A stretch of DNA of 44,800 nucleotides from Rhodothermales bacterium (GCA_022821385.1 JAJEDR010000060.1:1-44800), one strand, 5' to 3'. Counted from the stretch's first letter, positions 36,266 to 44,800 are shown. Notes: a model not told the origin generated them from the sequence alone. Numbers and translations are program-made.

Positions 36266-36284
36266 TTAGACAAAACGGTTTGAA

Positions 36285-36629
36285 ATGGCCGAAGAAATGA
36301 CTCTGGAAGACGTGAAGAGGCACGTAAAAGTGTACATCACGGTCTTCATTGCACTCGCAATACTAACCGTCGTGACCGTTGCGGTCTCTTACCTGCACAT
36401 GCCTTTTACGCCGGCACTATTGGTAGCCTTGGCAATTGCCACAGTCAAGGCGGCTCTGGTTGCGTTGTATTTTATGCATCTGATCAGTGAAAAACAGGTG
36501 ATTCTGTGGGTGCTTTTGTCCGCAGGGGTATTCTTGGCTGGCATGTTCGCGCTCTTTCTAGGTGCGCACGCCGATCAAGAGGCGGTAGCAACCCTTGCTA
36601 CTTTGATTCTGTCCAGTCATGTCGCTTAG
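36285..36629 (+). CDS. ctaF: Cytochrome c oxidase subunit IV (small prokaryotic type)
   Basis: A 114-residue protein with three helices: VYITVFIALAILTVVTVAVS, PALLVALAIATVKAALVALY with the conserved FMHL motif, and VILWVLLSAGVFLAGMFALF. This is the prokaryotic COX4 family (DUF with 'KAALVALYFMHL'). It is a supernumerary subunit for oxidase assembly. Its start is 19 bp after ctaE, and its end overlaps the next small gene by 11 bp. Confidence 0.88.
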   Translation: MAEEMTLEDVKRHVKVYITVFIALAILTVVTVAVSYLHMPFTPALLVALAIATVKAALVALYFMHLISEKQVILWVLLSAGVFLAGMFALFLGAHADQEAVATLATLILSSHVA

Positions 36630-36819
36630 GACGGTTCACATTGTGTTTATTGTATTTGCAACAATGCTGAGCTTCCTGCTCGGTTTATGGGCATTGATGC
36701 GTGGAATAGCAGATGCCAGCGGTCTTATGATAGGCATAGGACTGATCGCATTGATTTCGGGAATTATCCTTGTTTTTTACGGAGTGACATTTCGGCGAAA
36801 AATCAAGCATTTAGCATGA
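36619..36819 (+). CDS. Small oxidase-cluster membrane protein
   Basis: A 66-residue protein with two hydrophobic segments, VHIVFIVFATMLSFLLGLWA and GLMIGIGLIALISGIILVFY. It overlaps ctaF by 11 bp and the next gene by 4 bp (ATGA). It resembles small, unnamed membrane proteins in the cox clusters of Bacteroidota-type organisms. A role in assembly is suggested by context only. Confidence 0.7.
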   Translation: MSLRTVHIVFIVFATMLSFLLGLWALMRGIADASGLMIGIGLIALISGIILVFYGVTFRRKIKHLA

Positions 36820-37094
36820 GACGCGGCATCATCATAGTTGCATTGTTGATCGTAGCGACGCCAGCACTGGCCTGTGAGTACTGCCTGGGTACAGGAGGTG
36901 CAAATGAGCAAACGATCAAAGCACTGGTGCTATCCATGGCGTCGCTCCTTTCGGTGATAGGGTTCGTGGGTGTTGGTGTTGGCACGTTTTTTTATAAGAC
37001 TCATCGCCGCGCGAATGCATTAAAGTCAGCCAAAACATCAGGCAGTGTATATCGTGATCCTGCCAATGGATCGAGTGAATCAGACGTAGTCTAG
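36816..37094 (+). CDS. Small membrane protein with Cys-x2-Cys, oxidase cluster
   Basis: A 92-residue protein: signal peptide RRGIIIVALLIVATPALA, then CEYCLGTGGAN with a CxxC-type pair, and one membrane segment, SMASLLSVIGFVGVGVGTFF, before a basic tail. The ATG at 36816 overlaps the upstream stop (ATGA). The CEYC motif could bind copper or be a disulfide pair for CuA assembly, but this is speculative. It is followed 3 bp later by subunit II. Confidence 0.65.
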   Translation: MRRGIIIVALLIVATPALACEYCLGTGGANEQTIKALVLSMASLLSVIGFVGVGVGTFFYKTHRRANALKSAKTSGSVYRDPANGSSESDVV

Positions 37095-37097
37095 GAC

Positions 37098-38036
37098 ATG
37101 AATGATTTAAGTAAATGGATGGGCATGCCGCTTGACGCCTCGGGGCATGGAGCGGAAATTGACATTATGATGAGTTGGGTGCACTGGCTCATGCTGTTGC
37201 TTTTCGTGATCTGGGCACCGTTTTTCATTTATTGCCTCTGGCGGTTTAATGGAAAGCGCAACCCAAAAGCGAGTTATACGGGGGTCAAGAACAAGCTTTC
37301 GTCGTACCTGGAAGGCGGGGTCGTCGTAGCTGAAGCGGTCCTGCTGGTTGGTTTTGCATTCCCGATCTGGGCCACAATCAAGAATGATTTCCCTGTGGAG
37401 GAAGAGTCTCTGATCGTTAATGTGATTGCCGAGCAATTCGCCTGGAATGTCATTTACGCGGGGGATGATGGGCAATTCGGCCAAACTACGCTCACTAAAC
37501 CTATTGAAATAGACGCAAGTGACCCGCGTGGCGACGACGATGTAATCATTACAAATACGCTACACTTGGTCAAGGACAAGCCGGTTATCGTCAATCTTAC
37601 TTCCAGAGATGTGATTCACAGTTTTGCTCTGCCCAATATGCGGGTTAAGCAGGATATAATTCCAGGATTAGAGATCCCGGTCTGGTTTGTCCCGAAAATG
37701 TCAACGAGCGAATTTCGTCGGGAAATGGCAAAGACTATGCCGATCTCGGGAGATGAGCGCCGCCGTGCGCAATACCCGCCTTATCGCTGGATTGCTATGC
37801 AGGACTACCCAGCGGCTGATGGGTCGGGCATGATTGCAGAGGAAGGGCAACGGTTGTCCACCAGGGTTCTGACCCAGTTGTACGAGGCTGGTAATACAGA
37901 AGTCTATGCTGCACCAGATATGGAGATCAGTTGTGCTCAACTTTGTGGTGGTGCGCACTATAGCATGCGCGGCACTATTATAGTGCACGATACCCAGGAA
38001 GCTTTCGACGCGGTCCTTGAGGAGAACAGATTTTAA
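37098..38036 (+). CDS. ctaC: Cytochrome c oxidase subunit II
   Basis: A 312-residue subunit II with two helices (about 28-48 and 72-92) and a periplasmic CuA domain. The ligands are H174 in DVIHSFALP, C279 and C283 in SCAQLCGGAH, H287 and M290 in AHYSM. A stretch of roughly 70 residues (about 200-270) between the strand ending WFVPK and the CuA loop is longer than in typical subunits II. There is no lipobox; the N-terminus is cytoplasmic-like. It accepts electrons from cytochrome c or a cupredoxin. Position at the end of the cluster, after I and III, is unusual. Confidence 0.93.
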   Translation: MNDLSKWMGMPLDASGHGAEIDIMMSWVHWLMLLLFVIWAPFFIYCLWRFNGKRNPKASYTGVKNKLSSYLEGGVVVAEAVLLVGFAFPIWATIKNDFPVEEESLIVNVIAEQFAWNVIYAGDDGQFGQTTLTKPIEIDASDPRGDDDVIITNTLHLVKDKPVIVNLTSRDVIHSFALPNMRVKQDIIPGLEIPVWFVPKMSTSEFRREMAKTMPISGDERRRAQYPPYRWIAMQDYPAADGSGMIAEEGQRLSTRVLTQLYEAGNTEVYAAPDMEISCAQLCGGAHYSMRGTIIVHDTQEAFDAVLEENRF

Positions 38037-38157
38037 CCGTGCTTTGCGGCAGGTAATCCGGGAAGGGTTGTAATGGAGGCAGGCGTCGCGTGCTTCGTGT
38101 TCACGCCTGCGGGTCAGTAAGCTGCTGCTGTGTGGCTTAAACGGAATACTGACTTCA

Positions 38158-38532
38158 ATGAGGGTAATAGTTCTCGTCCGTTCAACAAAAGACTCAGAAG
38201 CGGGGGTAATGCCATCTGCTGAGTTGCTTGCGTCCATGGGGGCTTATAATGAAGCATTGGCGGAAGCCGGTATAATACGGGATGGAGGCGGTCTAAGGCC
38301 AACCAGCTATGGTGCGCGGGTGCGTTTTGATGGTGGTTCACGCACCGTCCTGAAGGGGCCGTTTGAGCTTACTTCGGATTTGGTAGCCGGATACTGGATA
38401 TGGGAAGTTGAGGATATGGATGAAGCAATCAATTGGCTAAGACGGTGTCCCAATCCTCATCCCGAAACTTGTAAGGTTGAAATCCGTCCGCTGTTTGAGC
38501 CGGAAGATTTCATTGATACCGATCAGACCTGA
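38158..38532 (+). CDS. YCII/DGPF domain protein
   Basis: A 124-residue protein of the YCII-related/DGPF family: MRVIVLVRSTKDSEAG at the start, GLRPTSYGARVRFDGGSRTV in the middle, and the KGPFELTSDLVAGYWIWEV core, which carries the 'GPF...E...GYW' motif. The C-terminus (RPLFEPEDF) fits the family. Members are often paired with ECF sigma factors, but none is beside it. Its function is unknown. Confidence 0.85.
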   Translation: MRVIVLVRSTKDSEAGVMPSAELLASMGAYNEALAEAGIIRDGGGLRPTSYGARVRFDGGSRTVLKGPFELTSDLVAGYWIWEVEDMDEAINWLRRCPNPHPETCKVEIRPLFEPEDFIDTDQT

Positions 38533-38570
38533 CAGTAGCGCACGAGTATTCCTTATATGACGTTAGACCA

Positions 38571-40229
38571 ATGGATTTTACACTTATTAGTCGTAATCAT
38601 TGTCCAGAGATAACCAAGCAGAATCAAAAACCCGTTGAGCGCACGCTGCGCTCACACCTTTGTTGGCTTGGCGTTGTATGGTTAAGTTGTTTACCCCTAT
38701 TTGTATCGGCCCAGGTCACTGAGCCACTTCATTTGGAACAGGGTGCAATTATCGGTACATCTGGTACTGATACCGAAATTCAAGTGTATAAGGGCATCCC
38801 CTACGCTGCGCCCCCGGTTGCCGATCTTCGTTGGCGTCCACCGCAACCTCCACTCCCTTGGGAAGGCACGCTCGAGGCAGATACGTTTGGCCCCGGCTGT
38901 ATTCAGAATCTTGCCCGCTCACGTCCACCGTGGACAGAAGAGTTCATGCATCAGGGAGGGATTAGTGAGGATTGTCTTTATCTCAATATCTGGTCTGGAG
39001 CTTCGGACGCTGAAGAAAGGAGGCCGGTTCTGGTCTATGTTCACGGGGGTGGTTTCAGCGAGGGCTCCGGTTCAGTACTGGTTTATGATGGCGAACCCCT
39101 GGCAAAAAAGGGGCTGATAGTTGTGACGATCAACTATCGGCTGGGATTATTCGGTTTTTTTGCTCATCCTGAGCTGAGTGCTGAATCCGACCACAGCGCA
39201 TCTGGCAACTACGGGTTACTAGACCAGGTTGCTGCACTCAAATGGGTCCAGGAAAATATTTTAGAGTTTGGTGGAGACCCCGACAATGTCACGGTTGCTG
39301 GACAATCCGCCGGTGCAGTTTCAGTATACCTGCTTACGGCTTCTCCACTTGCGAAAGGACTTTTTCATCGTGTCATTGTCCAGAGTGGTCCAGGGGGACT
39401 GGCTTCATTTGGTCTGACAAATACGCGATCTTTGGCGAGCCCACTTTCCGAAATGGAGCGGAACGGTGCCGAATTTTTTGAAGCAAGAGGTGCGCGTTCA
39501 ATTCAAGCCATGCGTGCCATACCTGCCGATGAGTTGATCGCCGTCTCTGTACCTCCAACTGTACGTTTTTGGCCCGTAATTGACGGATATTTTTTGCTGG
39601 AGGATGTGCCCACTGTCTACGGAGAGGGTTCGCAGAATGATGTCCCTATGATGACAGGTTTCAACGCAGATGAAGGAAGTGCCTTTCCTGGTTATGGACA
39701 GTCCACGCTTGAGGAGTATTTGAATACGGCCAATACACGTTATGGTGAGCGCGCAGATGCTTACCTCGCCCTCTATCCGGCGGGCACAGACGAAGCGGCT
39801 GGATTAGCACTTAAAACCAGTCTACGCGATTTAGCTGCCGTTGCTCTGGGACGAATTGCTGTGGAGCGTGCACAGTCCGCGAAGACTGCGGCTTATCTTT
39901 ATTATTTTGAGCGGGGTATCCCTTGGCCTGAGCGTCCAGAGTTTGGAGCATTTCACACTGCAGAGGTTCCCTATTTCTTCAACACATTGGATCACGTTGA
40001 TCGTCCGTGGACTGAGGCAGATGGGCATCTTGCCGATCTTATGTCAACGTACTGGGTCAATTTTTCGACTCACGGATCGCCGAACGGCCCGGGTGTACCT
40101 TCATGGACGGTTTTTGACGAATCTGATATTCAATTCATGAGGCTCGGAACCAAGATTGAGTTTGCGAAAATAACGGATCAAACCAAGACCGAATTCTTGT
40201 TGGACTATTTGTCGGAACAGGCACGGTAA
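38571..40229 (+). CDS. Type-B carboxylesterase
   Basis: A 552-residue alpha/beta hydrolase. A hydrophobic segment (CWLGVVWLSCLPLFVSAQ, about 31-48) precedes the mature domain, in line with export after an extended N-terminus. VYVHGGGFSEGS (about 156-160) is the oxyanion loop, the serine is in VAGQSAGAVS (about 246), NADEGSAF marks the acidic region, and FGAFHTAEVPYFF carries the histidine. The family acts on carboxylic esters. It follows the YCII-like gene by 38 bp on the same strand. Nothing visible ties it to one substrate. Confidence 0.9.
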   Translation: MDFTLISRNHCPEITKQNQKPVERTLRSHLCWLGVVWLSCLPLFVSAQVTEPLHLEQGAIIGTSGTDTEIQVYKGIPYAAPPVADLRWRPPQPPLPWEGTLEADTFGPGCIQNLARSRPPWTEEFMHQGGISEDCLYLNIWSGASDAEERRPVLVYVHGGGFSEGSGSVLVYDGEPLAKKGLIVVTINYRLGLFGFFAHPELSAESDHSASGNYGLLDQVAALKWVQENILEFGGDPDNVTVAGQSAGAVSVYLLTASPLAKGLFHRVIVQSGPGGLASFGLTNTRSLASPLSEMERNGAEFFEARGARSIQAMRAIPADELIAVSVPPTVRFWPVIDGYFLLEDVPTVYGEGSQNDVPMMTGFNADEGSAFPGYGQSTLEEYLNTANTRYGERADAYLALYPAGTDEAAGLALKTSLRDLAAVALGRIAVERAQSAKTAAYLYYFERGIPWPERPEFGAFHTAEVPYFFNTLDHVDRPWTEADGHLADLMSTYWVNFSTHGSPNGPGVPSWTVFDESDIQFMRLGTKIEFAKITDQTKTEFLLDYLSEQAR

Positions 40230-40239
40230 AACGTTCCAT

Positions 40240-40500
40240 TTACTGGGTGATCTGAGGCATGGCTGTTGTATATGAAGGTATTTGTTTTAGTCCACGAACT
40301 GTTTCAGCATCGCGTGAAAAGATTGCTTCGACCGCGGATGCAGCCATAATGTCTTGTCTCCCTTTTATGCCGGACGCAGCTTGCATCCTGAGACGATGGG
40401 CGGGTATACTTGACGCCACGGCAAGCGTATAAGCCGGGGGGACTAGCGTATTTGAGGGTCCAAGTCTTAGATCGCAAAGGAACCTATTTGAGGTCTTTTC
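40240..40500 (-). other. Coding-like open segment, possible gene remnant
   Basis: A minus-strand frame has no stop for at least 85 codons, ending at a TAA at 40240-40242 (tail IPSYTTAMPQITQ). Its middle reads TLVPPAYTLAVASSIPAHRL and SGIKGRQDIMAASAVEAIF. There is no plausible start except an ATG at the 'RMQAASG' position, which would give 48 residues, and upstream it continues into the antisense of htpX. The composition looks like a protein, but no family is recognised. Either a truncated relic or an accidental open frame. Confidence 0.3.
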
Positions 40501-40552
40501 TTTTGATGACCGTGATTCACGGTAAGGTGCTTTGATCTTCCTGTTTCTGTAA

Positions 40553-41374
40553 ATGAATAGTAGTGTAAAAACTGTATTGCTTTTGGGGACACTCAGTGGG
40601 CTGGTGCTCGCTCTTGGTGGCTCTCTTGGCGGAGAGGCGGGTCTATTGCTTGCGTTTGTAATTGCGATCGCAATGAATTTTGGCTCTTATTGGTTTTCGG
40701 ACAAAATTGTCTTGAGGATGTATCGTGCTCAGGAAGTCGGAGAATCACATCATCTATATCGTCTCACCGAGCGTTTGGCACAAAACGCAGGACTACCAAT
40801 GCCTCGTGTGTTCATAATCCCAGGTGATTCCCCAAACGCTTTTGCTACGGGCCGAAATCCTGAAAATGCGGCCGTGGCTGCTACTGAAGGATTGATTCGG
40901 AACTTGAGCACGGAAGAGTTGGCGGGTGTGATGGCCCATGAATTAGCACACGTCAGGAATCGTGATATTCTGATTAGCTCCATTGCAGCGACGCTTGCGG
41001 CAACCATCATGGTAGTTGCACGAATGGCGCAGTTTGCAATGATTTTTTCTGGCGGTGAAAACAGGCGAGAAAACATCGTGAGTTTTTTGGCGACGTTAAT
41101 TCTTGCCCCCATCGCCGCTATGCTCATACAGGCTGCAATTTCTCGTTCACGCGAGTTTGTGGCAGACAGAATTGGAGCTGAGATAGCAGGTACGCCAAGG
41201 GGATTAGCGAGTGCGCTTCAAAGAATCGAAAATGTTCAAAGGGGTCTGCCGATGGATGCGAATCCTGCGACAGCACACATGTTCATCATGATGCCTTTTT
41301 CGAGACGAGGATTTATGTCCCTATTCAGCACACATCCGCCGACGGAAGAGCGAATTCGTAGGCTTCTCGGTTAG
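40553..41374 (+). CDS. htpX: HtpX-type M48 zinc protease
   Basis: A 273-residue integral membrane protease: two N-terminal helices (TVLLLGTLSGLVLALGG, GLLLAFVIAIAMNFGSYWF), the zinc motif HELAH (129-133), two further helices (ISSIAATLAATIMVV, ATLILAPIAAMLI), and the third zinc ligand region SREFVADRIG (Glu201). It ends with FSTHPPTEERIRRLLG, the family tail. It degrades misfolded membrane proteins. It begins with a plus-strand ATG and no clear ribosome binding site. It is not linked to its neighbours by spacing. Confidence 0.95.
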   Translation: MNSSVKTVLLLGTLSGLVLALGGSLGGEAGLLLAFVIAIAMNFGSYWFSDKIVLRMYRAQEVGESHHLYRLTERLAQNAGLPMPRVFIIPGDSPNAFATGRNPENAAVAATEGLIRNLSTEELAGVMAHELAHVRNRDILISSIAATLAATIMVVARMAQFAMIFSGGENRRENIVSFLATLILAPIAAMLIQAAISRSREFVADRIGAEIAGTPRGLASALQRIENVQRGLPMDANPATAHMFIMMPFSRRGFMSLFSTHPPTEERIRRLLG

Positions 41375-41760
41375 TGTAGGAGGGGTTTCAATTTACTTAG
41401 GTATTGCTACTCGCCACGTGCGCTCCCCTGAGTATAAAATCCCCAAAAGGAGTCATCGATGAGTTTCTCGCAAACCCTCTGAATTCGGGGATTTTTCGAG
41501 TTTACAGAATCGGGAACCGTTGAATTCTGGAATTCACCAGATGCATGTGCTGAACGAAGGACCCCGGAGATTCCAGATTGTTCACCCTCGCCACTCTTTC
41601 TTACAAGCCTGTTGAGCGGGGATGACTGTATTGGGAATATTAATAAAATTGAGTTGATACTGCTTGCACGGGCCGTTGCGTGGTTCTAAGGTCCGATTGT
41701 CTACGCGGCGGCACGCTTCGGTGTCACAAGCCGCAAGAAACACTGCCTTGACGCTAGATA
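41375..41760. other. Region without a gene
   Basis: 386 bases between htpX and the convergent hypothetical gene. I see no gene. GAATTC occurs three times between 41480 and 41540, which may be chance. No hairpin with a T run is evident. Confidence 0.2.
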
Positions 41761-42342
41761 TTATAAATCTATCTCAAAAATATCGCTGATATTGACGTCG
41801 AGGTCGTTGTCACAGGCCTGTCCCCGAAGATATACTTCCAGGTCTAGGTCTGGCATAACAACTAAATCAAGGTCAAGTGCCCACCGGCATATTCCCGACC
41901 TGTCGCCATAATCCCAGTTCATGGTCCCATCAAAGTCCCCTCCCATGTCAATGTCAACGCCTTCCGAAGTGAGGGTCGCATCTAGCTCAATAGAGAATAC
42001 AATCGAAGGATTACCTGTCAGAACGAATCCACCAGATCCACACGATTGGGGGATGAAGGTGCCGCTTGTCTCAGCAGTGTAACTCGAATCTGACTCTGAT
42101 TCAGACACTGTAGCAACAATGCGAACATTGCCGCCCTCGGGACACATGTAAGTTATGTCGGATCTAGATTCGGATTCGCTATGAATTTCACTTCCCTCAA
42201 TGTCCGAGTTCAGGACAACGTCCATGAAGCCGTACACGAGACCTTCTGCTTCGACCTGGGTCAGTCGCATGTTGTCGTCGTCTAATGAGTCACATTGAAG
42301 AAAAAGGCAGGCGGCAACAAGCAGGAGCGTGTGTATACGCAT
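41761..42342 (-). CDS. Probable exported hypothetical protein
   Basis: A 193-residue protein with a signal-like start, MRIHTLLLVAACLFLQC, followed by an acidic, serine-rich mature part (SESESRSDITYMCPEGG). Beta-strand-rich repeats such as SYTAETSGTFIPQSCGSGGF and DIDMGGDFDGTMNWDYG follow. The cysteine after FLQ does not fit a canonical lipobox, although lipoprotein processing is possible. Four other cysteines may form disulfides. No family is recognised. It is isolated on the minus strand. Confidence 0.65.
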   Translation of the reverse strand: MRIHTLLLVAACLFLQCDSLDDDNMRLTQVEAEGLVYGFMDVVLNSDIEGSEIHSESESRSDITYMCPEGGNVRIVATVSESESDSSYTAETSGTFIPQSCGSGGFVLTGNPSIVFSIELDATLTSEGVDIDMGGDFDGTMNWDYGDRSGICRWALDLDLVVMPDLDLEVYLRGQACDNDLDVNISDIFEIDL

Positions 42343-42647
42343 TGAGGCAGGGAGTTAGGGAAGTCCCGTTATGAACCGTGGCACCAATGAAGACACGATT
42401 CAATATACATAAATTGATATTGTACATGAGGGGATACACTAGCGGCTATGATTGACGAAACCATGCTTCACCAAACTACGGGTGATTAGGTCTGCATCTC
42501 GCCCCGACATAGGTGCACAGAGGAAACCATTAGCCACAATGAGCGCATTTATGCTCCTGTTCTGAGAGAACAGAATACAGGCATCCGGCCGGGATCACAG
42601 ACACTTATGGGAATTCACGTACAGCGATGAGTTATTTTGTGCAATGC
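42343..42647. other. Region without a gene
   Basis: 305 bases between two minus-strand genes, holding nothing coding that I can support. It must hold the promoter of the exported protein gene at its left part; no clear promoter motif is seen. Confidence 0.2.
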
Positions 42648-44525
42648 TCAGGGTCGGATTATTTCTAGCCTAGTAATCCAAAGGCCGCTGTTCAGGTCAG
42701 AGGAAAAGATGTGTCCCTTGAAAACTTGAGCACTCCAGGTCATGGGCCAGCCGGGCACCATGGAATGGTCATCTGTGGTTAGTATGTGTCCAATTTCACG
42801 GCCTTGCTGATAGAGGTCGCCCAGTAGCTCGCCGCTGATGTCTACAACCCGCAATCCCCCCTGATAATAACCGATGTACATTTTATCATCTTCAATCCAC
42901 ATATTGTGTGCACCTGCGTCAGGCACTTCATATCGGGCAACCTCAACGGGGGCTTCAATGTCCGACATATCCAAAATATGTACATATCCGCTTGCGTCCA
43001 ATGGTTTATCCACATCGTAATTTTCCGGCCAGAATTCATCTCCTACAAACAGATAACGACCGTGCCTCCAAGACACATGGGTGTTTCCTTCTGGATAGGA
43101 AAGCCTGCTAACCATAACAGGTTCGATCTCTGTACCTCCGTGGGAACCAGCTCCCGCATCAAGTATAACGATCCCGTCATCCCAGTACGATAGATAAGCA
43201 TATCCCTCTTGGATGATCACGTCATGCAGCGTCTTTTCGCTCCTGTCAAGTTCCCAGCGCCCAACTTCCTTCGGGTTGACTGGATCAGAAATATCAATGA
43301 TATGGAGAGCATTTGTGCCGTTGTGGCATGCATAGATACGGTCTCCCTCAATCCAGACATTATGTACGCCCCCCGTTACGGTATCGGTGTACTCAGATAA
43401 AATTTCGGGATGAGCTGGTTCAGAAAGATCCAGGATGACAATCCCGTTACGCCGATTCGAGGCCCCTTCACGTGTGATTACTGCAAGTTGATTACTCCCG
43501 TGAATTTTTACGTCGTTGATCCGACGAGCGTCGACCTGAACCGAGTCCGTAAGGACGGGGTTAGTTGGATCCGTAATGTCAAAAGCCTTCATCCAATCGT
43601 ACATGAAGGTACCGACATACGCATAATCGTGGCCGTCAACGCCCTCAAACGCCCACATATCCCCCGAGTGGTGGTGTGCAATAGCGCCGCGCCCAACCAG
43701 GGATAGTGTTTGTTTATGCACACGTGGGTCAACAACCAGCGTGATTGTTCTTTCAATATTTTCGCCTATATGTGCAGTGATTGAGTAATCAACCGGTTTT
43801 TCTCCCACAAATACGCCCTCCGCACCTTCATTCACTATCAGGGCACCATCTCCAGATGCCTCCCATGACGGGTATACCCCCTCTACCGAATTTCCATTTT
43901 CATCAACAGCTCTGACGCGAAAGCGAACCACATCTCCCTGTCGAACGATGAATCGGTTTTGGGTAATCTGATAGGACACAGCCGGATTATCAATCACGGC
44001 TACCTCGACAGAGGTATCTGTGCCGGCAGTTCTGACGGTTATAGTCGCTGAACCAGGGTTCTTAGCTTGGAGGGTCCCGTCCCTGTTCACGGTTGCCACT
44101 GTATTATTGCTGCTGGCAAACCGTATGCGGCCCTGTGGGGGCAGACCATTGACGCTCACTTCAATCGGCACGCTTGTACCTGAAAGCACGGTGGAAACGG
44201 GCAGGGCAGCTGTCAATGATATATCGCTGCTCTCGGTAATCGTGACTTGCGCGTATCCAGGTTTTCCACCCATCACAGCAACTAGAACGATCCGGCCGGG
44301 TGAGAGCGCGTGCACAGTTCCGGACTCATCTACCGTGGCCATGGATGATTCTGCAATATGCCATCTCGGTACAAGTCCAGTGATGGTGACATCATCTGAA
44401 CTGTATGCCTGGGCCGAAAAGTCCAGTGTCTCTCCAACTGCCAGAGAGCCAGATTCGGGTGAAATTTCAACACGATCAGGAGGGCTTACCTGTAATAGGA
44501 AGCCAATGAGTAACAGAAACATCAA
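42648..44525 (-). CDS. LVIVD-repeat protein with bacterial Ig-like domains
   Basis: 625 residues. After a short hydrophobic start (MMFLLLIGFLLQVS), three Ig-like domains of the BIG2 type follow (about 18-95: EISPESGSLAVGETLDFSAQ; about 100-180; about 185-265). The rest is a beta-propeller of LVIVD-type repeats with the recurring signature 'IDISDPVNPKEVG', seen as FDITDPTNPVL, LDLSEPAHPEI, IDISDPVNP and LDMSDIEAPVE. The combination is typical of surface or secreted proteins with a role in attachment or recognition; no enzymatic motif is seen. The gene is isolated. Confidence 0.88.
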   Translation of the reverse strand: MMFLLLIGFLLQVSPPDRVEISPESGSLAVGETLDFSAQAYSSDDVTITGLVPRWHIAESSMATVDESGTVHALSPGRIVLVAVMGGKPGYAQVTITESSDISLTAALPVSTVLSGTSVPIEVSVNGLPPQGRIRFASSNNTVATVNRDGTLQAKNPGSATITVRTAGTDTSVEVAVIDNPAVSYQITQNRFIVRQGDVVRFRVRAVDENGNSVEGVYPSWEASGDGALIVNEGAEGVFVGEKPVDYSITAHIGENIERTITLVVDPRVHKQTLSLVGRGAIAHHHSGDMWAFEGVDGHDYAYVGTFMYDWMKAFDITDPTNPVLTDSVQVDARRINDVKIHGSNQLAVITREGASNRRNGIVILDLSEPAHPEILSEYTDTVTGGVHNVWIEGDRIYACHNGTNALHIIDISDPVNPKEVGRWELDRSEKTLHDVIIQEGYAYLSYWDDGIVILDAGAGSHGGTEIEPVMVSRLSYPEGNTHVSWRHGRYLFVGDEFWPENYDVDKPLDASGYVHILDMSDIEAPVEVARYEVPDAGAHNMWIEDDKMYIGYYQGGLRVVDISGELLGDLYQQGREIGHILTTDDHSMVPGWPMTWSAQVFKGHIFSSDLNSGLWITRLEIIRP

Positions 44526-44800
44526 TCAATTGCACCTTTGTCGAGATTAAAGAATACCTGAAAATAAAGAAACGGTACGGAAAGTTGCCCACTTCTTGAA
44601 TTCAGTACACACAGTTCACTCAAGCCGAAAATGCAGCGTCGTCCAATCTTCGTGCAAGAAGATCTGGAGGGGGAATTACCTGTACATCTCGGAATTGCTC
44701 TTGTATAGAGCGAGATGCTTCCATGAAAAGTTAATAACGGGGCCTTTGCAAAACTCTCCCCAGAAAATACACCCTATCACATATTAACAATAATATAACT
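44526..44800. other. Right edge, no gene; possible IS end
   Basis: No gene is seen here. The motif at 44739-44761, GGGGCCTTTGCAAAACTC and then TCCCC, resembles from memory the terminal inverted repeat of some IS5-type elements, oriented so that the element would continue to the right beyond the window. Only about 60 bases follow, so this cannot be tested here. Confidence 0.2.

Noticed and set aside
44020..44550. 176-codon plus-strand frame over the LVIVD gene
   Set aside because: Antisense to clear Ig-like and LVIVD repeats.
1..44800. CRISPR arrays, tRNA and rRNA genes
   Set aside because: No regularly spaced repeats, TPsiC-like tRNA arms or conserved rRNA segments were seen by eye; this is not a computed search.

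Overview
The window reads as a chromosomal segment of a bacterium of the Bacteroidota/Rhodothermota side of the FCB group. This placement is an inference. It rests on a decayed six-bladed beta-propeller gene of a type I associate with Rhodothermaceae, a DUF6504 gene beside imuB-dnaE2, a cytochrome oxidase cluster with lipoprotein cupredoxins, and the near absence of Shine-Dalgarno sequences before confident starts. I saw no rRNA, tRNA or CRISPR array.

Layout. 1-2366: the 5' part of an M16 zinc peptidase gene (minus strand). 2600-3065: a broken beta-propeller gene. 3187-11209: small housekeeping and accessory genes: VOC proteins, LexA with a perfect palindrome in front, two SRPBCC proteins, a DUF1835 protein, an orphan AAA ATPase, a DUF2461 protein and a trans-sulfuration PLP enzyme. 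11306-13636: a copper-exporting P1B ATPase. 14001-17093: an IS110-type transposase next to a complete AbiEi/AbiEii type IV toxin-antitoxin pair with a palindrome before its start. 17266-18312: a DUF2231 membrane protein. 18436-23780: a DUF6504-imuB-dnaE2 mutasome locus bracketed by two related gene relics, one with leucine-rich-repeat character. 24167-26628: a glycosyltransferase/metallophosphoesterase pair and a PH-like protein. 27111-29135: a membrane-anchored GH3 enzyme, followed by a frameshifted gpmI remnant. 30081-31634: an azurin-like lipoprotein, an IS256-type transposase remnant and a small membrane ORF. 32042-32914: two unknown tandem genes. 33051-38036: a cytochrome c oxidase operon (cupredoxin lipoprotein, I, III, IV, two small membrane proteins, II). 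38158-44525: a YCII-like protein, a carboxylesterase, HtpX, a probable exported protein and an LVIVD-repeat protein with Ig-like domains.

How the genes fit together. Copper is a recurring theme: CopA, two cupredoxin lipoproteins and an aa3-type oxidase with CuA and CuB sites. The second theme is SOS mutagenesis. A perfect 17-bp palindrome (TGTTCA-N5-TGAACA) lies 56 bp before lexA, and a variant with the same N5 spacing and an exact TGAACA half lies 60 bp before imuB, which suggests a LexA operator shared across the window. The third theme is erosion: five clear coding relics (beta-propeller, VOC, LRR-type pair, gpmI) and a transposase remnant lie among intact genes. That is more decay than a streamlined free-living genome usually shows, and it would fit a lineage undergoing relaxed selection.
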